A program made the position numbers and the translations under genes. The notes under the pieces are model-generated. The model worked only from the letters and a program-made list of their open reading frames with translations, ran no database searches and was not told the DNA's origin. Shown here piece after piece: positions 1 through 8,561 of a stretch of 64,000 nucleotides of DNA. The DNA comes from Gammaproteobacteria bacterium (GTDB lineage: Bacteria; Pseudomonadota; Gammaproteobacteria; Pseudomonadales; Ketobacteraceae), in NCBI GenBank assembly GCA_013178375.1, contig JABLXQ010000001.1:62001-126000 (forward strand), in the 5' to 3' direction. The first letter of the stretch is position 1. Every line of letters begins with the position of its first letter.

Positions 1-481
1 TGGCGGCGGGGCCACGATTGAGCTTGTCGCACTTGCTCAGCAGGATATGCACCCGCATCTGGTGGTGCTGGGCCCAGTCCAGCATCATGCGGTCGAACTC
101 CTTCAGCGGATGACGGGAATCCATCACCAGGAACAGCCCCGCCAGGCATTCGCGCTTTTCCAGGTACTCGCCCATGTGCTTCTGCCACTCCAGTTTCAGC
201 TGCTCGGGTACCTGGGCGTAGCCATAGCCCGGCAGGTCCACCAGCTTCCATTCATCGTTGATGTAGAAGAAGTTGATCAGCTGGGTGCGGCCGGGGGTTT
301 TACTGGTGCGGGCCAGTTTGCCCTGGTCCGCCAGGGTATTGAGGGCACTGGACTTGCCGGAGTTGGAGCGACCGGCAAAGGCGATTTCGATCCCCTGTTC
401 CGGCGGGCAATGCTTGAGGTCAGGCGCGCTCAGTTCGAAGCGGGCCTGGCGCAGCAGGGCGGTAAAGGTCTTCAGATTCAT
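1..481 (-). CDS. engB: Ribosome-biogenesis GTPase EngB (YihA), C-terminus cut by the window edge
   Basis: EngB is a TrmE-Era-EngA-type GTPase required for assembly of the large ribosomal subunit. The 160 visible codons start at the ATG of 479-481. They contain the G1 P-loop GRSNSGKSS (residues 37-45), the TPGRTQ G2 region, the G3 DLPGYGY and, near the edge, the G4 SKCDKL. Family members are about 200 residues, so roughly 45 C-terminal residues lie outside the window. The gene is divergent from the cytochrome genes that follow. In P. aeruginosa it sits between polA and a cytochrome pair, the same context seen here on one side. Family assignment is very secure. Confidence 0.96.
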   Translation of the reverse strand, partial: MNLKTFTALLRQARFELSAPDLKHCPPEQGIEIAFAGRSNSGKSSALNTLADQGKLARTSKTPGRTQLINFFYINDEWKLVDLPGYGYAQVPEQLKLEWQKHMGEYLEKRECLAGLFLVMDSRHPLKEFDRMMLDWAQHHQMRVHILLSKCDKLNRGPAA

Positions 482-550
482 GGGCGGGGGTGACCGTCGG
501 GGAGGAAGTGGCGGGCATTGTCGCCAATAAGGCATGACCGGTAAAGGAGA

Positions 551-580
551 TTACCGCTCGCCGAGGGTTTGGGATATAAT
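551..580 (+). promoter_or_regulatory. Candidate sigma-70 promoter of the cytochrome c genes
   Basis: A perfect -10 TATAAT lies at 575-580, with TTACCG at 551-556 as a weak -35 and an 18 bp spacer. It lies in the 234 bp divergent region between engB and the first cytochrome gene and would give a leader of about 130 bases. The -35 is poor, so the assignment rests mainly on the -10. Confidence 0.45.
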
Positions 581-715
581 CGCCGGGTTTTTTGTGAGCG
601 CTTTCAACGCCGGCGCTTTGGGTTCGAGTGAGAGAGGGTTCCCCCGGGAACCGAGCCGCCCCCGGCAGCCGATCCGGGTAACCGATTTCGACGAGTATCT
701 GACAAGGGTTCAACT

Positions 716-1009
716 ATGAAACGACTGATGTTTGCTTCCACCGTTCTGGCCATGGGTTTAGCTGTTTCCGCTCAGGCGTCCGAGCCACCCGCCAAATACA
801 ATATGTATTGCATCGCCTGCCACGGCACCGGCGCTGCCGGCGCACCCAAGGTTGGCGACAAGGCTGCCTGGGAACCCCGCATGGTCGTGGGCATCGATGG
901 CCTGGTAGCCAGCGCCAAGAAAGGCAAGAACGCCATGCCGCCCATGGGTCTGTGCAATGACTGCACCGACGCGGAAATGAAGCAACTCATCGAATACATG
1001 ACCAAATAA
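716..1009 (+). CDS. Periplasmic monoheme cytochrome c5 family protein
   Basis: This is a 97-residue exported electron carrier. A Sec signal peptide (residues 1-21, ending SAQA) precedes a mature domain with one heme-binding CIACH (Cys32, Cys35, His36). AMPPMG near residues 76-81 supplies the likely axial Met. The two cysteines in GLCNDC match the extra pair that typifies cytochrome c5. A purine-rich AAGGG precedes the ATG. It sits 45 bases upstream of cytochrome c4 and is probably cotranscribed with it, as in the P. aeruginosa PA5491-PA5490 pair. It probably donates electrons to a terminal oxidase; the partner is not visible here. Confidence 0.9.
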   Translation: MKRLMFASTVLAMGLAVSAQASEPPAKYNMYCIACHGTGAAGAPKVGDKAAWEPRMVVGIDGLVASAKKGKNAMPPMGLCNDCTDAEMKQLIEYMTK

Positions 1010-1054
1010 CCGGCCAGCGCCCGCTTTCCGCTTTTGCATAACAGGAATCTCACT

Positions 1055-1693
1055 ATGAAATTGGTAGCAAAGACGCTGATGATGGCTGCGTTGTTCGGAG
1101 GAGCCGTCAATCTGGCCCAGGCCGCAGGCGATGCCACGGCGGGTCAGGCCAAGGCTGCTGTCTGTGGCGCCTGCCACGGAGCCGACGGCAACAGTATGGT
1201 ACCCAACTTTCCCAAGCTGGCAGGTCAGGGCCAGGCGTATCTGGTCAAACAGATGCAGGACATCAAGAGCGGCGCCCGCCAGGTACCGGAAATGGCCGGC
1301 ATTACCCCTGGCCTGAGTGACCAGGACATGGCCGATCTGGCCGCCTACTACGCCGGTCAGAAGGCGCAAGTGGGAGCTGCCGATCCTGCGCTGGTGGAGC
1401 TGGGCCAGAAGCTGTATCGCGGTGGCAGCGCGGAAGCGGGCGTCACTGCCTGTGCCGCGTGCCACGGCGCCAACGGCCTGGGTATGCCGGAAGCCGGGTT
1501 CCCGGCCCTCTCCGGCCAGCACGCGACCTATATCGAGACCCAGCTGAAGGCATTCCGCGCCGCCGGCCGGGAAGATGCCGAAGGCAAGCGTCGCACCAAC
1601 GATGGCGAATCCAAGATGATGCAGGCCACCGCGGCCCGCCTCAGCGACAACGACATCAAGGCGCTGTCCAGCTACCTCAACGGGCTGCACTGA
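1055..1693 (+). CDS. Diheme cytochrome c4
   Basis: This is a 212-residue periplasmic diheme cytochrome that passes electrons to terminal oxidases. The start at 1055 gives a clean signal peptide (residues 1-23, ending AQA); an in-frame ATG at 1034 would put seven extra residues before it. The two halves repeat the same fold, with CGACH at residues 37-41 and CAACH at 133-137, each followed by HGxxG and later by Met-containing segments. It forms an apparent operon with the upstream c5-type gene and is closed by the hairpin terminator at 1710-1739. Length and double CXXCH agree with the cc4 family. Confidence 0.95.
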   Translation: MKLVAKTLMMAALFGGAVNLAQAAGDATAGQAKAAVCGACHGADGNSMVPNFPKLAGQGQAYLVKQMQDIKSGARQVPEMAGITPGLSDQDMADLAAYYAGQKAQVGAADPALVELGQKLYRGGSAEAGVTACAACHGANGLGMPEAGFPALSGQHATYIETQLKAFRAAGREDAEGKRRTNDGESKMMQATAARLSDNDIKALSSYLNGLH

Positions 1694-1709
1694 GCCGATC
1701 CGGACCAAC

Positions 1710-1739
1710 AAAAAAGGCAGCCCGACGGCTGCCTTTTTT
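1710..1739 (+). terminator. Rho-independent terminator after cytochrome c4
   Basis: AGGCAGCC and GGCTGCCT pair around a four-base loop, flanked by an A run on the left and a T run on the right. It can therefore act in both directions. It separates the cytochrome operon from dsbA. Confidence 0.9.
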
Positions 1740-1832
1740 GTTGCCGGCCTGGCCGGAACCTGCCGCGACCTGCCAGGGTCCATGTTATACACTCCTGCTT
1801 CCAACAAGATCACCGAAAAAAGGACATCGACC

Positions 1833-2486
1833 ATGAACAAGTTATCTGTCTGGCTGCCCCTGCTGGTACTGCTGCTGGGAATCCACTCCGCTGCCCGGGC
1901 GGAAGCATTTGTGGAGGGTACCGACTATGACGTGCTGGAACAGCCAGGCAGGGTGGCACTGCCGGACAAACTCGAGGTCCGTGAGTTCTTCTGGTTCGGT
2001 TGCGGCCACTGCTTCCAGCTGGAGGCGCCCCTGGAGGAGTGGGCGAAAAAGGCGCCGGCCGACGTGAATTTCGTGCGCACCCCCGCCCCCATGAACGATC
2101 GCTGGGTCAGCCACGCCCATGCGTACTATGTGGCGGAATCCATGGGCAAACTGGACCAGATCACGCCTGCCCTGTTCAACGCCCTGCACGTGAAGAAAGA
2201 GAGCATCTACAGCGAGGAAGAGCTGGCCGCCTTTTTCACCGGCTTCGGCATCAGCGAGGATGACTTCAACAAGCGTTACAATTCCTTCAGCGTGCGTACC
2301 AAGGTGCGTCAGGCCCGTACCCATGCCCAGCAATATGGTCTGCGCGGCGTGCCGGCGCTGATCGTGAACGGTAAGTATCTGGTGAAAGGCAAGGAAGGGG
2401 CCGGCCCGGGCTATATGCTGCGGGTAGTGGACTTCCTGCTGGACAAGGAACGCATGGCCCGGCACATCACCCAGCCGGCCAAATAA
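1833..2486 (+). CDS. dsbA: Thiol:disulfide interchange protein DsbA
   Basis: This periplasmic oxidase introduces disulfide bonds into exported proteins. It has 217 residues from the ATG at 1833, preceded by AAAAAAGGA; a start at 1782 would add a polar extension before the signal peptide. The signal peptide (about 1-22) is followed by a thioredoxin fold with catalytic CGHC at 57-60 and the cis-Pro loop GVPA with Pro174. CGHC is the Pseudomonas-type DsbA active site, where E. coli has CPHC. The position after cytochrome c4 matches PA5490-PA5489. A supply of disulfide catalyst fits the exported cytochromes and lipoproteins nearby. Confidence 0.96.
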   Translation: MNKLSVWLPLLVLLLGIHSAARAEAFVEGTDYDVLEQPGRVALPDKLEVREFFWFGCGHCFQLEAPLEEWAKKAPADVNFVRTPAPMNDRWVSHAHAYYVAESMGKLDQITPALFNALHVKKESIYSEEELAAFFTGFGISEDDFNKRYNSFSVRTKVRQARTHAQQYGLRGVPALIVNGKYLVKGKEGAGPGYMLRVVDFLLDKERMARHITQPAK

Positions 2487-2570
2487 AACCCTGTCAGGCG
2501 CCAGAAACTTTCACACGCAGCACCTACACTGAAACCCTGGTTTGACCGTTTGCATTCGGGTCGCACTACC

Positions 2571-3404
2571 GTGACATTCAAGATCAACTCCTTGCCTGCA
2601 GCCCAGCCTGCCGCAGCCGCTCCGCCCCAGGTGCTGCGGCTGCTGAGCTACAACATCCAGGCCGCCATTGGTACCAGCTCGTTTCACCATTACGTGACGC
2701 GCAGCTGGCGCCATGTGTTGCCGGACTGGCGCGGCCTGCAGCGGCTGGACCGCATCGCCCAGGTGCTGGCCCACTATGATCTGGTGTCGCTGCAGGAAGT
2801 GGACGGGGGCAGCCTGCGCAGCGGCTTCGTGAATCAGGTGGCCTACCTGGCGGACCTGGCCCGGTTCGAATACTGGTTCCAGCAGCTGAATCGCAACCTG
2901 GGCAAACTGGGGCAGTACAGCAATGGCGTGCTGTCGCGTTTCGTACCTTACGAAATCGAAGATCACAAGCTGCCGGGCCTGAAGGGACGTGGCGCCATCG
3001 TTGCCAAATACGGCAATGTAGAGAACACGCTGGTGCTGGTGAATCTGCACCTGGCCCTGAGCGAAAAAGCCCGTTTCCGCCAACTGGGTTATGTGCGCGA
3101 GCTGATCCAGCACCACGAGCATGTGGTGGTGATGGGCGACATGAACTGTCGCAGCGACCAGATCATCGACACCCCGCTGCGGGATACTCACCTGCTGCAG
3201 GTGACCGGCAACCATCACACCTATCCCAGCTGGAATCCCACCCGCAACATCGACCACATCCTGGTGAGCCCCAGCCTGAAGATCAATCATGTGAAAGTGC
3301 TGGACTACGATTACTCCGATCACCGCCCCATCGCCATGGAAGTGCAGTTGCCACAACCGCTTGCCGATGCCATGGGGGCACAGGGCGCCAGCGCCAACCC
3401 CTGA
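2571..3404 (+). CDS. Endonuclease/exonuclease/phosphatase (EEP) family protein
   Basis: This 277-residue protein has the DNase I-like EEP fold. Visible hallmarks are LLSYNIQ (metal-site Asn), SLQEVD with the metal-binding Glu, VMGDMNC (Asp/Asn), the NIDHILV Asp and the terminal SDHRPIAM catalytic His. No signal peptide is seen, so it is probably cytoplasmic. The start is uncertain: GTG at 2571 is chosen, with a TTG at 2550 as alternative. It corresponds in position to P. aeruginosa PA5488, between dsbA and the diguanylate cyclase. The substrate (nucleic acid, phosphoester lipid or other) cannot be inferred from sequence. Confidence 0.85.
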   Translation: MTFKINSLPAAQPAAAAPPQVLRLLSYNIQAAIGTSSFHHYVTRSWRHVLPDWRGLQRLDRIAQVLAHYDLVSLQEVDGGSLRSGFVNQVAYLADLARFEYWFQQLNRNLGKLGQYSNGVLSRFVPYEIEDHKLPGLKGRGAIVAKYGNVENTLVLVNLHLALSEKARFRQLGYVRELIQHHEHVVVMGDMNCRSDQIIDTPLRDTHLLQVTGNHHTYPSWNPTRNIDHILVSPSLKINHVKVLDYDYSDHRPIAMEVQLPQPLADAMGAQGASANP

Positions 3405-3506
3405 TGCGGATATCCCTACACACTGTGCAATCTTTCCGGCGCGGTGGCTGAAGTTTTCTATACTTCGTCTCATCCCCCCACGATTTGCTGCAGGGCCTGC
3501 ATCGCC

Positions 3507-5234
3507 ATGGCGGAAACCGGTGTCCAGAACTGGAAGGAAAAATACCTGTCCGCGCTGGAAGAGTTCGAAACCAGCCACAAGAAAGACCAGCAGCGGCTGG
3601 ATCTGTTGCGGCGGGGTCTGGTCCGGGTCAGCCTCGCGGCCGATGGACTCGACAAAACCCTGGATCACCAGCTGGACGAGTTACGTAGCGGACTGCGCGG
3701 CAGCCGCGATATCAATTCGCTGGAACCGCTGGTGTCGCAACTGGAACGCACCATCATCTCCCTGGACGACCGTCGCAAGGACAATCACGGCGAACTGGAA
3801 TCCCTGCTGGATTCCCAACTGGAACAGTGCCTGCCACTGGACCTGCCACGCCAGGTAAAATCAGACGTCAAAAAACTGCGCAAGGAGCTGCCGGACCTTC
3901 TGGCCAACGGTGGCGCCAGTCTGGATCTGTGGAAACGGTTCCAGCAGGTGCAGGAACAGGTGCGTCAGCATCTGGTGGTACGTATCGACGATCTGAGTGC
4001 CAACCGGGGCAGCTTTCTGTCGCGCCTGTTTTCCGGCCAGCAACGCCCCGCCACCGATCCCGCGCCAGAGGTGATGGTGGGCGACAGGCATGTAGAGCCG
4101 ACCCGTTACACGCCTGCCCAGGCGCAGGAATTTCAGCTGGAAGAACCGGGACAGACCGACGCAGTGCCTCGAGAGGACGAGTCTGACGCCGATCCTCATC
4201 TGCTCGAACGCCTCAGCCGTCTGTTGTGCAATCTGCTCAGCCAGCTGGAAGTGCCGGTGGAATACAGCGTGCGCAAGGAAAAGCTGGTGGACCGCATCAA
4301 GTCCCCCTTCACCCTGGAGCATCTGCCGGAATTCATCGACGAAACCACCCAGCTGGTGGCATCGACCCGTCTTACTGCGCAGAAAGAATTCGAGAGTTTT
4401 CTGGTGGCGCTGCATCAGCGTCTGCTGGATATCCAGGAATTTCTGGTGACCGCCAAGCAGGGCGAGGAAAAATCCCTGCGCAACCAGGAAAAACTCGATG
4501 CCGATGTGCGCCAGGAATTGAAGGAAATGCGGGTGAGCGTGGCCGGTACTGAAGATATGGGCCGTCTGCGCGAGGAAATCGAGGGCATGGTGAACCGCAT
4601 CGTGGCGGCGGTGGACAGTTTCCACGAGGAAGAAAAAAATCGTCGTGACGAGGTGTTCGGCCGTATCGAGACGTTGGCCAAACGTATGGAATCGATGGAG
4701 GCGGAAGCGTCGGAACTCAAGAGCAGCCTGGAAGCGCAACGGATGGAAGCGCTGCGGGATGCACTGACGGAATTGCCCAATCGCGCCGCCTACGATGAAC
4801 AGATCGAACGGGAATTTTCGCGCTGGCGCCGGCATGGCCGGCCCCTGTCGATCTGCGTGGTGGATATCGACCATTTCAAGTCCATCAACGACAGCATGGG
4901 CCATCTGCGCGGCGACAAGGTGCTGAAGCTGGTGGCGCGCGAAGTGTCGCGCCGGGTGCGCAGTGAGGATTTCGTGGCCCGTTACGGCGGCGAGGAATTT
5001 ATCATCATCATGCCGGAAACCGATTTGCAAAGTGCAGTGGCGGCAGCTGAAAAAGTGCGGCTGGCAGTGGCCGAGTGCCCGTTCAATTTCAACAACGAAC
5101 GTATTCCGGTGACCGCGTCGTTTGGCGTGGCGACATTTCAGGACAAAGACGAAATCGAATCCTGCTTCGAACGTGCCGACAAGGCTTTGTATCGCGCCAA
5201 GGCAGCGGGGCGCAATCGCGTGGAACGGGGTTGA
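3507..5234 (+). CDS. Diguanylate cyclase, GGDEF domain with long helical N-terminus (DgcH-like)
   Basis: This 575-residue protein makes c-di-GMP. The first 400 residues are charged and helical with coiled-coil stretches and no clear membrane segment. The C-terminal GGDEF domain begins near DALTELPNR and carries GGEEF at 494-498. An RSED motif five residues earlier fits the inhibitory I-site, suggesting product feedback. ATG 3507 is preferred over an upstream GTG at 3444 because the extension has no family-like character; the ribosome site is weak. It matches the position of PA5487 (DgcH) and is followed by a strong terminator. The activating signal is unknown. Confidence 0.92.
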   Translation: MAETGVQNWKEKYLSALEEFETSHKKDQQRLDLLRRGLVRVSLAADGLDKTLDHQLDELRSGLRGSRDINSLEPLVSQLERTIISLDDRRKDNHGELESLLDSQLEQCLPLDLPRQVKSDVKKLRKELPDLLANGGASLDLWKRFQQVQEQVRQHLVVRIDDLSANRGSFLSRLFSGQQRPATDPAPEVMVGDRHVEPTRYTPAQAQEFQLEEPGQTDAVPREDESDADPHLLERLSRLLCNLLSQLEVPVEYSVRKEKLVDRIKSPFTLEHLPEFIDETTQLVASTRLTAQKEFESFLVALHQRLLDIQEFLVTAKQGEEKSLRNQEKLDADVRQELKEMRVSVAGTEDMGRLREEIEGMVNRIVAAVDSFHEEEKNRRDEVFGRIETLAKRMESMEAEASELKSSLEAQRMEALRDALTELPNRAAYDEQIEREFSRWRRHGRPLSICVVDIDHFKSINDSMGHLRGDKVLKLVAREVSRRVRSEDFVARYGGEEFIIIMPETDLQSAVAAAEKVRLAVAECPFNFNNERIPVTASFGVATFQDKDEIESCFERADKALYRAKAAGRNRVERG

Positions 5235-5256
5235 ACTACCGCTTGATTCTTGCGTG

Positions 5257-5300
5257 AAAAAGCCGGGCCGGATTGTTGTCACTCCGGCCCGGTTTTTTTT
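5257..5300 (+). terminator. Rho-independent terminator after the diguanylate cyclase
   Basis: CCGGGCCGG (5263-5271) pairs with CCGGCCCGG (5284-5292) and is followed by eight T. An A run on the left side may let it also serve the convergent VWA gene. Confidence 0.92.
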
Positions 5301-5326
5301 GGCAGCTCGCAAAAATAGGGTGTGGA

Positions 5327-6547
5327 TTACAGTGTCGGTCCGCTGTCGTAAATCAGCCCTTTGGCTTTGGCCTGTTCGCGCACGGCACTGTGGATCTTGC
5401 CATCGAGTGATTCCTCCACCTGCTTTTTCTCCGTCAGTTCCTTGCCGATGTAATCCTGGCGTTGCCGGCCCAGTTGCGCGATTTCCGCCTGCAGTTGTTT
5501 GCGCTGGCCGGCCTTGGCGGTGATCAGGCTTGCCTGTTCGTCCTTGCTCAGGCGTTGCAGCGGTTCCGGCAGGCGGGCCTTGTCCACTTCCTCCAGTTTC
5601 ACGCGGCCACTGGCCACGTCGTCCACCAGTTCGCTGTCGGCGAAAAGGTTGTCGGCACCGGCAGCAGAAGCATTGAATTCCGCGCGTTTAGCCTGCACGG
5701 CAGCGGGCGCCGCAGCATAGACTTTTTTCGCGGCTTCGGTTTTTTTCTCCAGTGCGCGCCGGGTGTCGGCGTCGCCATAAAAGACGCGGGTTTCATCCAG
5801 CTGTTTCGAGAGTGCTGCGATTTTATCGTCATAGGGTGTGGTGACGGCCACTGCACTGCCACTTTGCTCCACCTGGAAATAGCGGCCCTGGTTAAGACTG
5901 GCGATATGCTGCCAGACCTGGCGGGTATCGGATTCAGCGCCGGCCTGGATGCAGTTCACGATGATGCCTTTCTGCGCCGCGATTTTCAGTGTTTCCGGAT
6001 AGGGCACATCGTTGGCATAGTCCATGTGCGGCGCGGCGTCGCCCACCAGAAAAATCACCTTGTAGCTGTTGCTGTCCTGGCTCCAGCCGATGCGGTGCAC
6101 GGCGTCATGCAACGCCTGGTTGACGCTCTCGGGGCCGTCGCCACCGCCGTCGGCGCGGAAGTCCATCAGGGCGGCGTACATGGAATCCATGTCCCCCGAC
6201 AGATCCAGCACTTTTGTCACATAGGCGTCGCCGCGATCACGGTATGCCACCAGCCCCAGCCGGATTTCCGGCGTCGGTTTGGCGGATGCCATGCTGGTGG
6301 CGATGGACCAGATATTGTTTTTCGCGGCGTCGATCAGGCCGCCCATGCTGCCGGTGGTGTCGAGCACGAAGACCACTTCGATTTTCGGTGTGGCAACCGC
6401 GGGCACGACGGTTGACTGCGTGCCGCCAGGCTTGGTGATGGGCAAGGGATCGGCGGGTTTCGACCACTGCGGATGCAGACCTACAGCGGCGGCAGTACCG
6501 GCCAGCAGAACAGAAGCAAACAGTACGGTTTTCAGCGATGTTTTCAT
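5327..6547 (-). CDS. Exported von Willebrand factor A domain protein
   Basis: This 406-residue protein has a signal peptide (residues 1-21) and a VWA domain whose MIDAS motif DTTGSMGG is intact (about residue 63), with a later threonine/aspartate segment near LVAYRDRGD and FLVGDAAPH. The C-terminal 150 residues are highly charged and helical, probably coiled coil. VWA domains bind metal and protein partners, so a periplasmic scaffold is likely. It is the last gene of a probable operon with 6578-7144 and 7141-7665, divergent from a two-component system. Function beyond the domain is unknown. Confidence 0.82.
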   Translation of the reverse strand: MKTSLKTVLFASVLLAGTAAAVGLHPQWSKPADPLPITKPGGTQSTVVPAVATPKIEVVFVLDTTGSMGGLIDAAKNNIWSIATSMASAKPTPEIRLGLVAYRDRGDAYVTKVLDLSGDMDSMYAALMDFRADGGGDGPESVNQALHDAVHRIGWSQDSNSYKVIFLVGDAAPHMDYANDVPYPETLKIAAQKGIIVNCIQAGAESDTRQVWQHIASLNQGRYFQVEQSGSAVAVTTPYDDKIAALSKQLDETRVFYGDADTRRALEKKTEAAKKVYAAAPAAVQAKRAEFNASAAGADNLFADSELVDDVASGRVKLEEVDKARLPEPLQRLSKDEQASLITAKAGQRKQLQAEIAQLGRQRQDYIGKELTEKKQVEESLDGKIHSAVREQAKAKGLIYDSGPTL

Positions 6548-6577
6548 GGCGGATCTCCTGGGTGGTTCCGGGTGAAT

Positions 6578-7144
6578 TCAGATGGATTCGGATTGGCGCA
6601 AACGGCGCAGAGCCTGTTCCGCGCTATGGCGGGCCTGGGCAAAACGATTGGCGTCGGTGGCATCAGTTGATGTCACAGGTGTTGCCTGTGCAGGTATGAA
6701 GACGCAGGCGGCCTGCAGCAGGAAAAAACTCCAGCAGGCCAGCAGGAAACTGCCGCTGTGCCAGTAAGCGACAATGGCCGCGCACAGGGCCAGCAGGCTC
6801 AGGCCGGCGTCAGCCAGGGCGGGCCCGGGGCGGCGGTAACGCAAGATGCTGCGCTGCAACCACAGCCAGCCGGTGCAGGTTCCCAGCCAGACCACGAATG
6901 GTGGATTGAATGCCACCAACGTCACGCCCAGCAGCAGCCAGCCGGCGGCCATCAGGCTGATGCCGGCACGGGCGCCGGTCACCCGCAGCAGCCAGCACCA
7001 ATAAACCAGCATGACCAGCAGCAACACCGCGCGCAGGGCGATGCCGAATCCCGTCAGCAAGGTGGCGCCGGACAGCAGCACCGCACCACTCGCGCTCAGC
7101 ACCAGCGCCATCATCACGCCACCGGAAAAGTTCAGCGCTTTCAT
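6578..7144 (-). CDS. Multi-pass membrane protein of unknown function
   Basis: These 188 residues hold about six hydrophobic segments (for example near 8-35, 38-55, 62-80, 82-95, 108-125 and 128-148), then a polar helical tail of about 40 residues. I do not recognise a family. The start ATG overlaps the stop of the PspA-like gene by four bases, a sign of translational coupling. It lies 30 bases upstream of the VWA gene, so all three are probably one transcript. An inner-membrane partner of the PspA-like protein is a reasonable inference. Confidence 0.7.
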   Translation of the reverse strand: MKALNFSGGVMMALVLSASGAVLLSGATLLTGFGIALRAVLLLVMLVYWCWLLRVTGARAGISLMAAGWLLLGVTLVAFNPPFVVWLGTCTGWLWLQRSILRYRRPGPALADAGLSLLALCAAIVAYWHSGSFLLACWSFFLLQAACVFIPAQATPVTSTDATDANRFAQARHSAEQALRRLRQSESI

Positions 7145-7665
7145 GCGGGACTCCTTCTGCTTTTGGCTTTCAGCAGCGCCAGTTCCACATCCGCTTCAGT
7201 GACAGCACAGGTATCGGCAGCATCGCGGGTGCCGGACGGTGTCTGCAGCAACAGGTCTGCCTGTTCCCGCAGTGCCTGCAATTCCCGCTGCTGCTGTTGC
7301 AGTTCAGTGTCAGCGCCGCGCATTTTTTCCGTGAGTGTGTGCAGGCGTTGTTGCAGCAGACGCAGCGTCTGTTCCTGTTCCAGCTGGCGCCGCAACAAAG
7401 CGCGGGTCAACGCATCGTTGCCAGCCTCCAGACACAGATCCAGTTCCGCTTCCTGTTGCTGCAGACGGTTCTGCAGTTCGTCGTAGCGGCGCTGCAACTG
7501 CTGTTGTTCCAGCACGCGCTTTTTCTGTTCCTGCTGCTGCAGCTGGATTTCGCCTTCCATGTCGCGGATCGCCTGCAGCAACAGGACGTCCGGTGCTTCC
7601 ATGCGATCCAGCAGCGCATGCAGATCGGCGCGGAACAGGCGGGATAGTCGGGTCAGTACGGTCAT
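7141..7665 (-). CDS. PspA/IM30-like coiled-coil protein
   Basis: The 174-residue protein begins with an amphipathic segment (TVLTRLSRLFRADLHALLD) and an IRDMEGE stretch resembling the PspA/IM30 N-terminus. About 110 residues of Gln/Glu/Leu-rich coiled coil follow. PspA family members bind stressed inner membrane. The length is shorter than E. coli PspA (about 220), so it is a compact or divergent member. It heads the three-gene set leading to the VWA protein and is divergent from the response regulator at 7848. Assignment rests on the N-terminal motif and coiled-coil pattern. Confidence 0.72.
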   Translation of the reverse strand: MTVLTRLSRLFRADLHALLDRMEAPDVLLLQAIRDMEGEIQLQQQEQKKRVLEQQQLQRRYDELQNRLQQQEAELDLCLEAGNDALTRALLRRQLEQEQTLRLLQQRLHTLTEKMRGADTELQQQQRELQALREQADLLLQTPSGTRDAADTCAVTEADVELALLKAKSRRSPA

Positions 7666-7847
7666 GAGGGTGTCCTCCCTTGGTGATTCAGGATCAGTCT
7701 AGGGAGGGCCGGATGGCAGCGGCAGGCACAGTTTGGTAAAACCGCAGCGGCGTTTTTTGCCAAAAGTTTACGTGCGGGGTGAGCGGGGGCTTGCTAGCAT
7801 CAGATATCGAAAATGGCAGGAATAATACCGTCAACCGAGGACCACCC

Positions 7848-8561
7848 GTGCAACGCAAGCCCCGCCTGTTGATCGTGGAAGATGAAACCGCTATTCGCAC
7901 TGGTCTGACGGATGTGTTTGTTTTTCATGGCTACGACGTGGATGTTGCCGTGGATGGCAATGAGGGGCTGCGCAAGGCAAGTTCAGGGCAGTTCGATCTG
8001 ATCCTGCTGGATGTGATGCTGCCGGGCCTGGACGGTTTTGCCGTCTGCGAGGCCATTCGTTCCCGCGATCGCGACCAGCCCATCATCATGCTTACCGCAC
8101 GCAACACCGATGACGACATCGTGCGCGGACTGGCGCTGGGGGCCGATGATTACGTGGCCAAACCGTTCTCGGTGGCACAGCTGGTGCTGCGGGTGCAGGC
8201 CGTGTTGCGACGCACGCGCAACAATATCGAGCAACTGCCGCAGCTGATACTGGCGGCAGACCTGCACATCGACACCGCCAACCTGAGCGGCAACATCCGT
8301 GGCACCACGGTGGCGTTCACCCGCCGCGAAATGGACATGCTGCAATATCTGCACGCACATCGCGAACGGCCGGTGCCACGGGAGGAACTGTTGCACCGGA
8401 TCTGGGGTTATGCCCGCGATCTGGACATTGAAACCCGCACCGTGGACATTCACATCGCCAAGCTGCGCCGCAAGCTGGAAGCGGACGCAAAAAATCCCGT
8501 GCATCTGGTGACCGTGCGCGGCGGCGGCTACCGCCTGCTGACGCAGCAGGACCCTGCATGA
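7848..8561 (+). CDS. OmpR/PhoB-family response regulator
   Basis: The 237-residue protein has an N-terminal receiver with the acidic pair in LLIVEDE, phosphoacceptor Asp55 in LLDVMLPG, the conserved Thr in IIMLTAR and Lys in YVAKPF. A winged-helix DNA-binding domain follows with the typical end VRGGGYRL. The GTG at 7848 follows a GAGG and gives a standard receiver start; an earlier frame opening at 7779 is less likely. The gene overlaps the sensor kinase by four bases (ATGA). It is divergent from the PspA-like operon, the most likely target. Confidence 0.93.
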   Translation: MQRKPRLLIVEDETAIRTGLTDVFVFHGYDVDVAVDGNEGLRKASSGQFDLILLDVMLPGLDGFAVCEAIRSRDRDQPIIMLTARNTDDDIVRGLALGADDYVAKPFSVAQLVLRVQAVLRRTRNNIEQLPQLILAADLHIDTANLSGNIRGTTVAFTRREMDMLQYLHAHRERPVPREELLHRIWGYARDLDIETRTVDIHIAKLRRKLEADAKNPVHLVTVRGGGYRLLTQQDPA

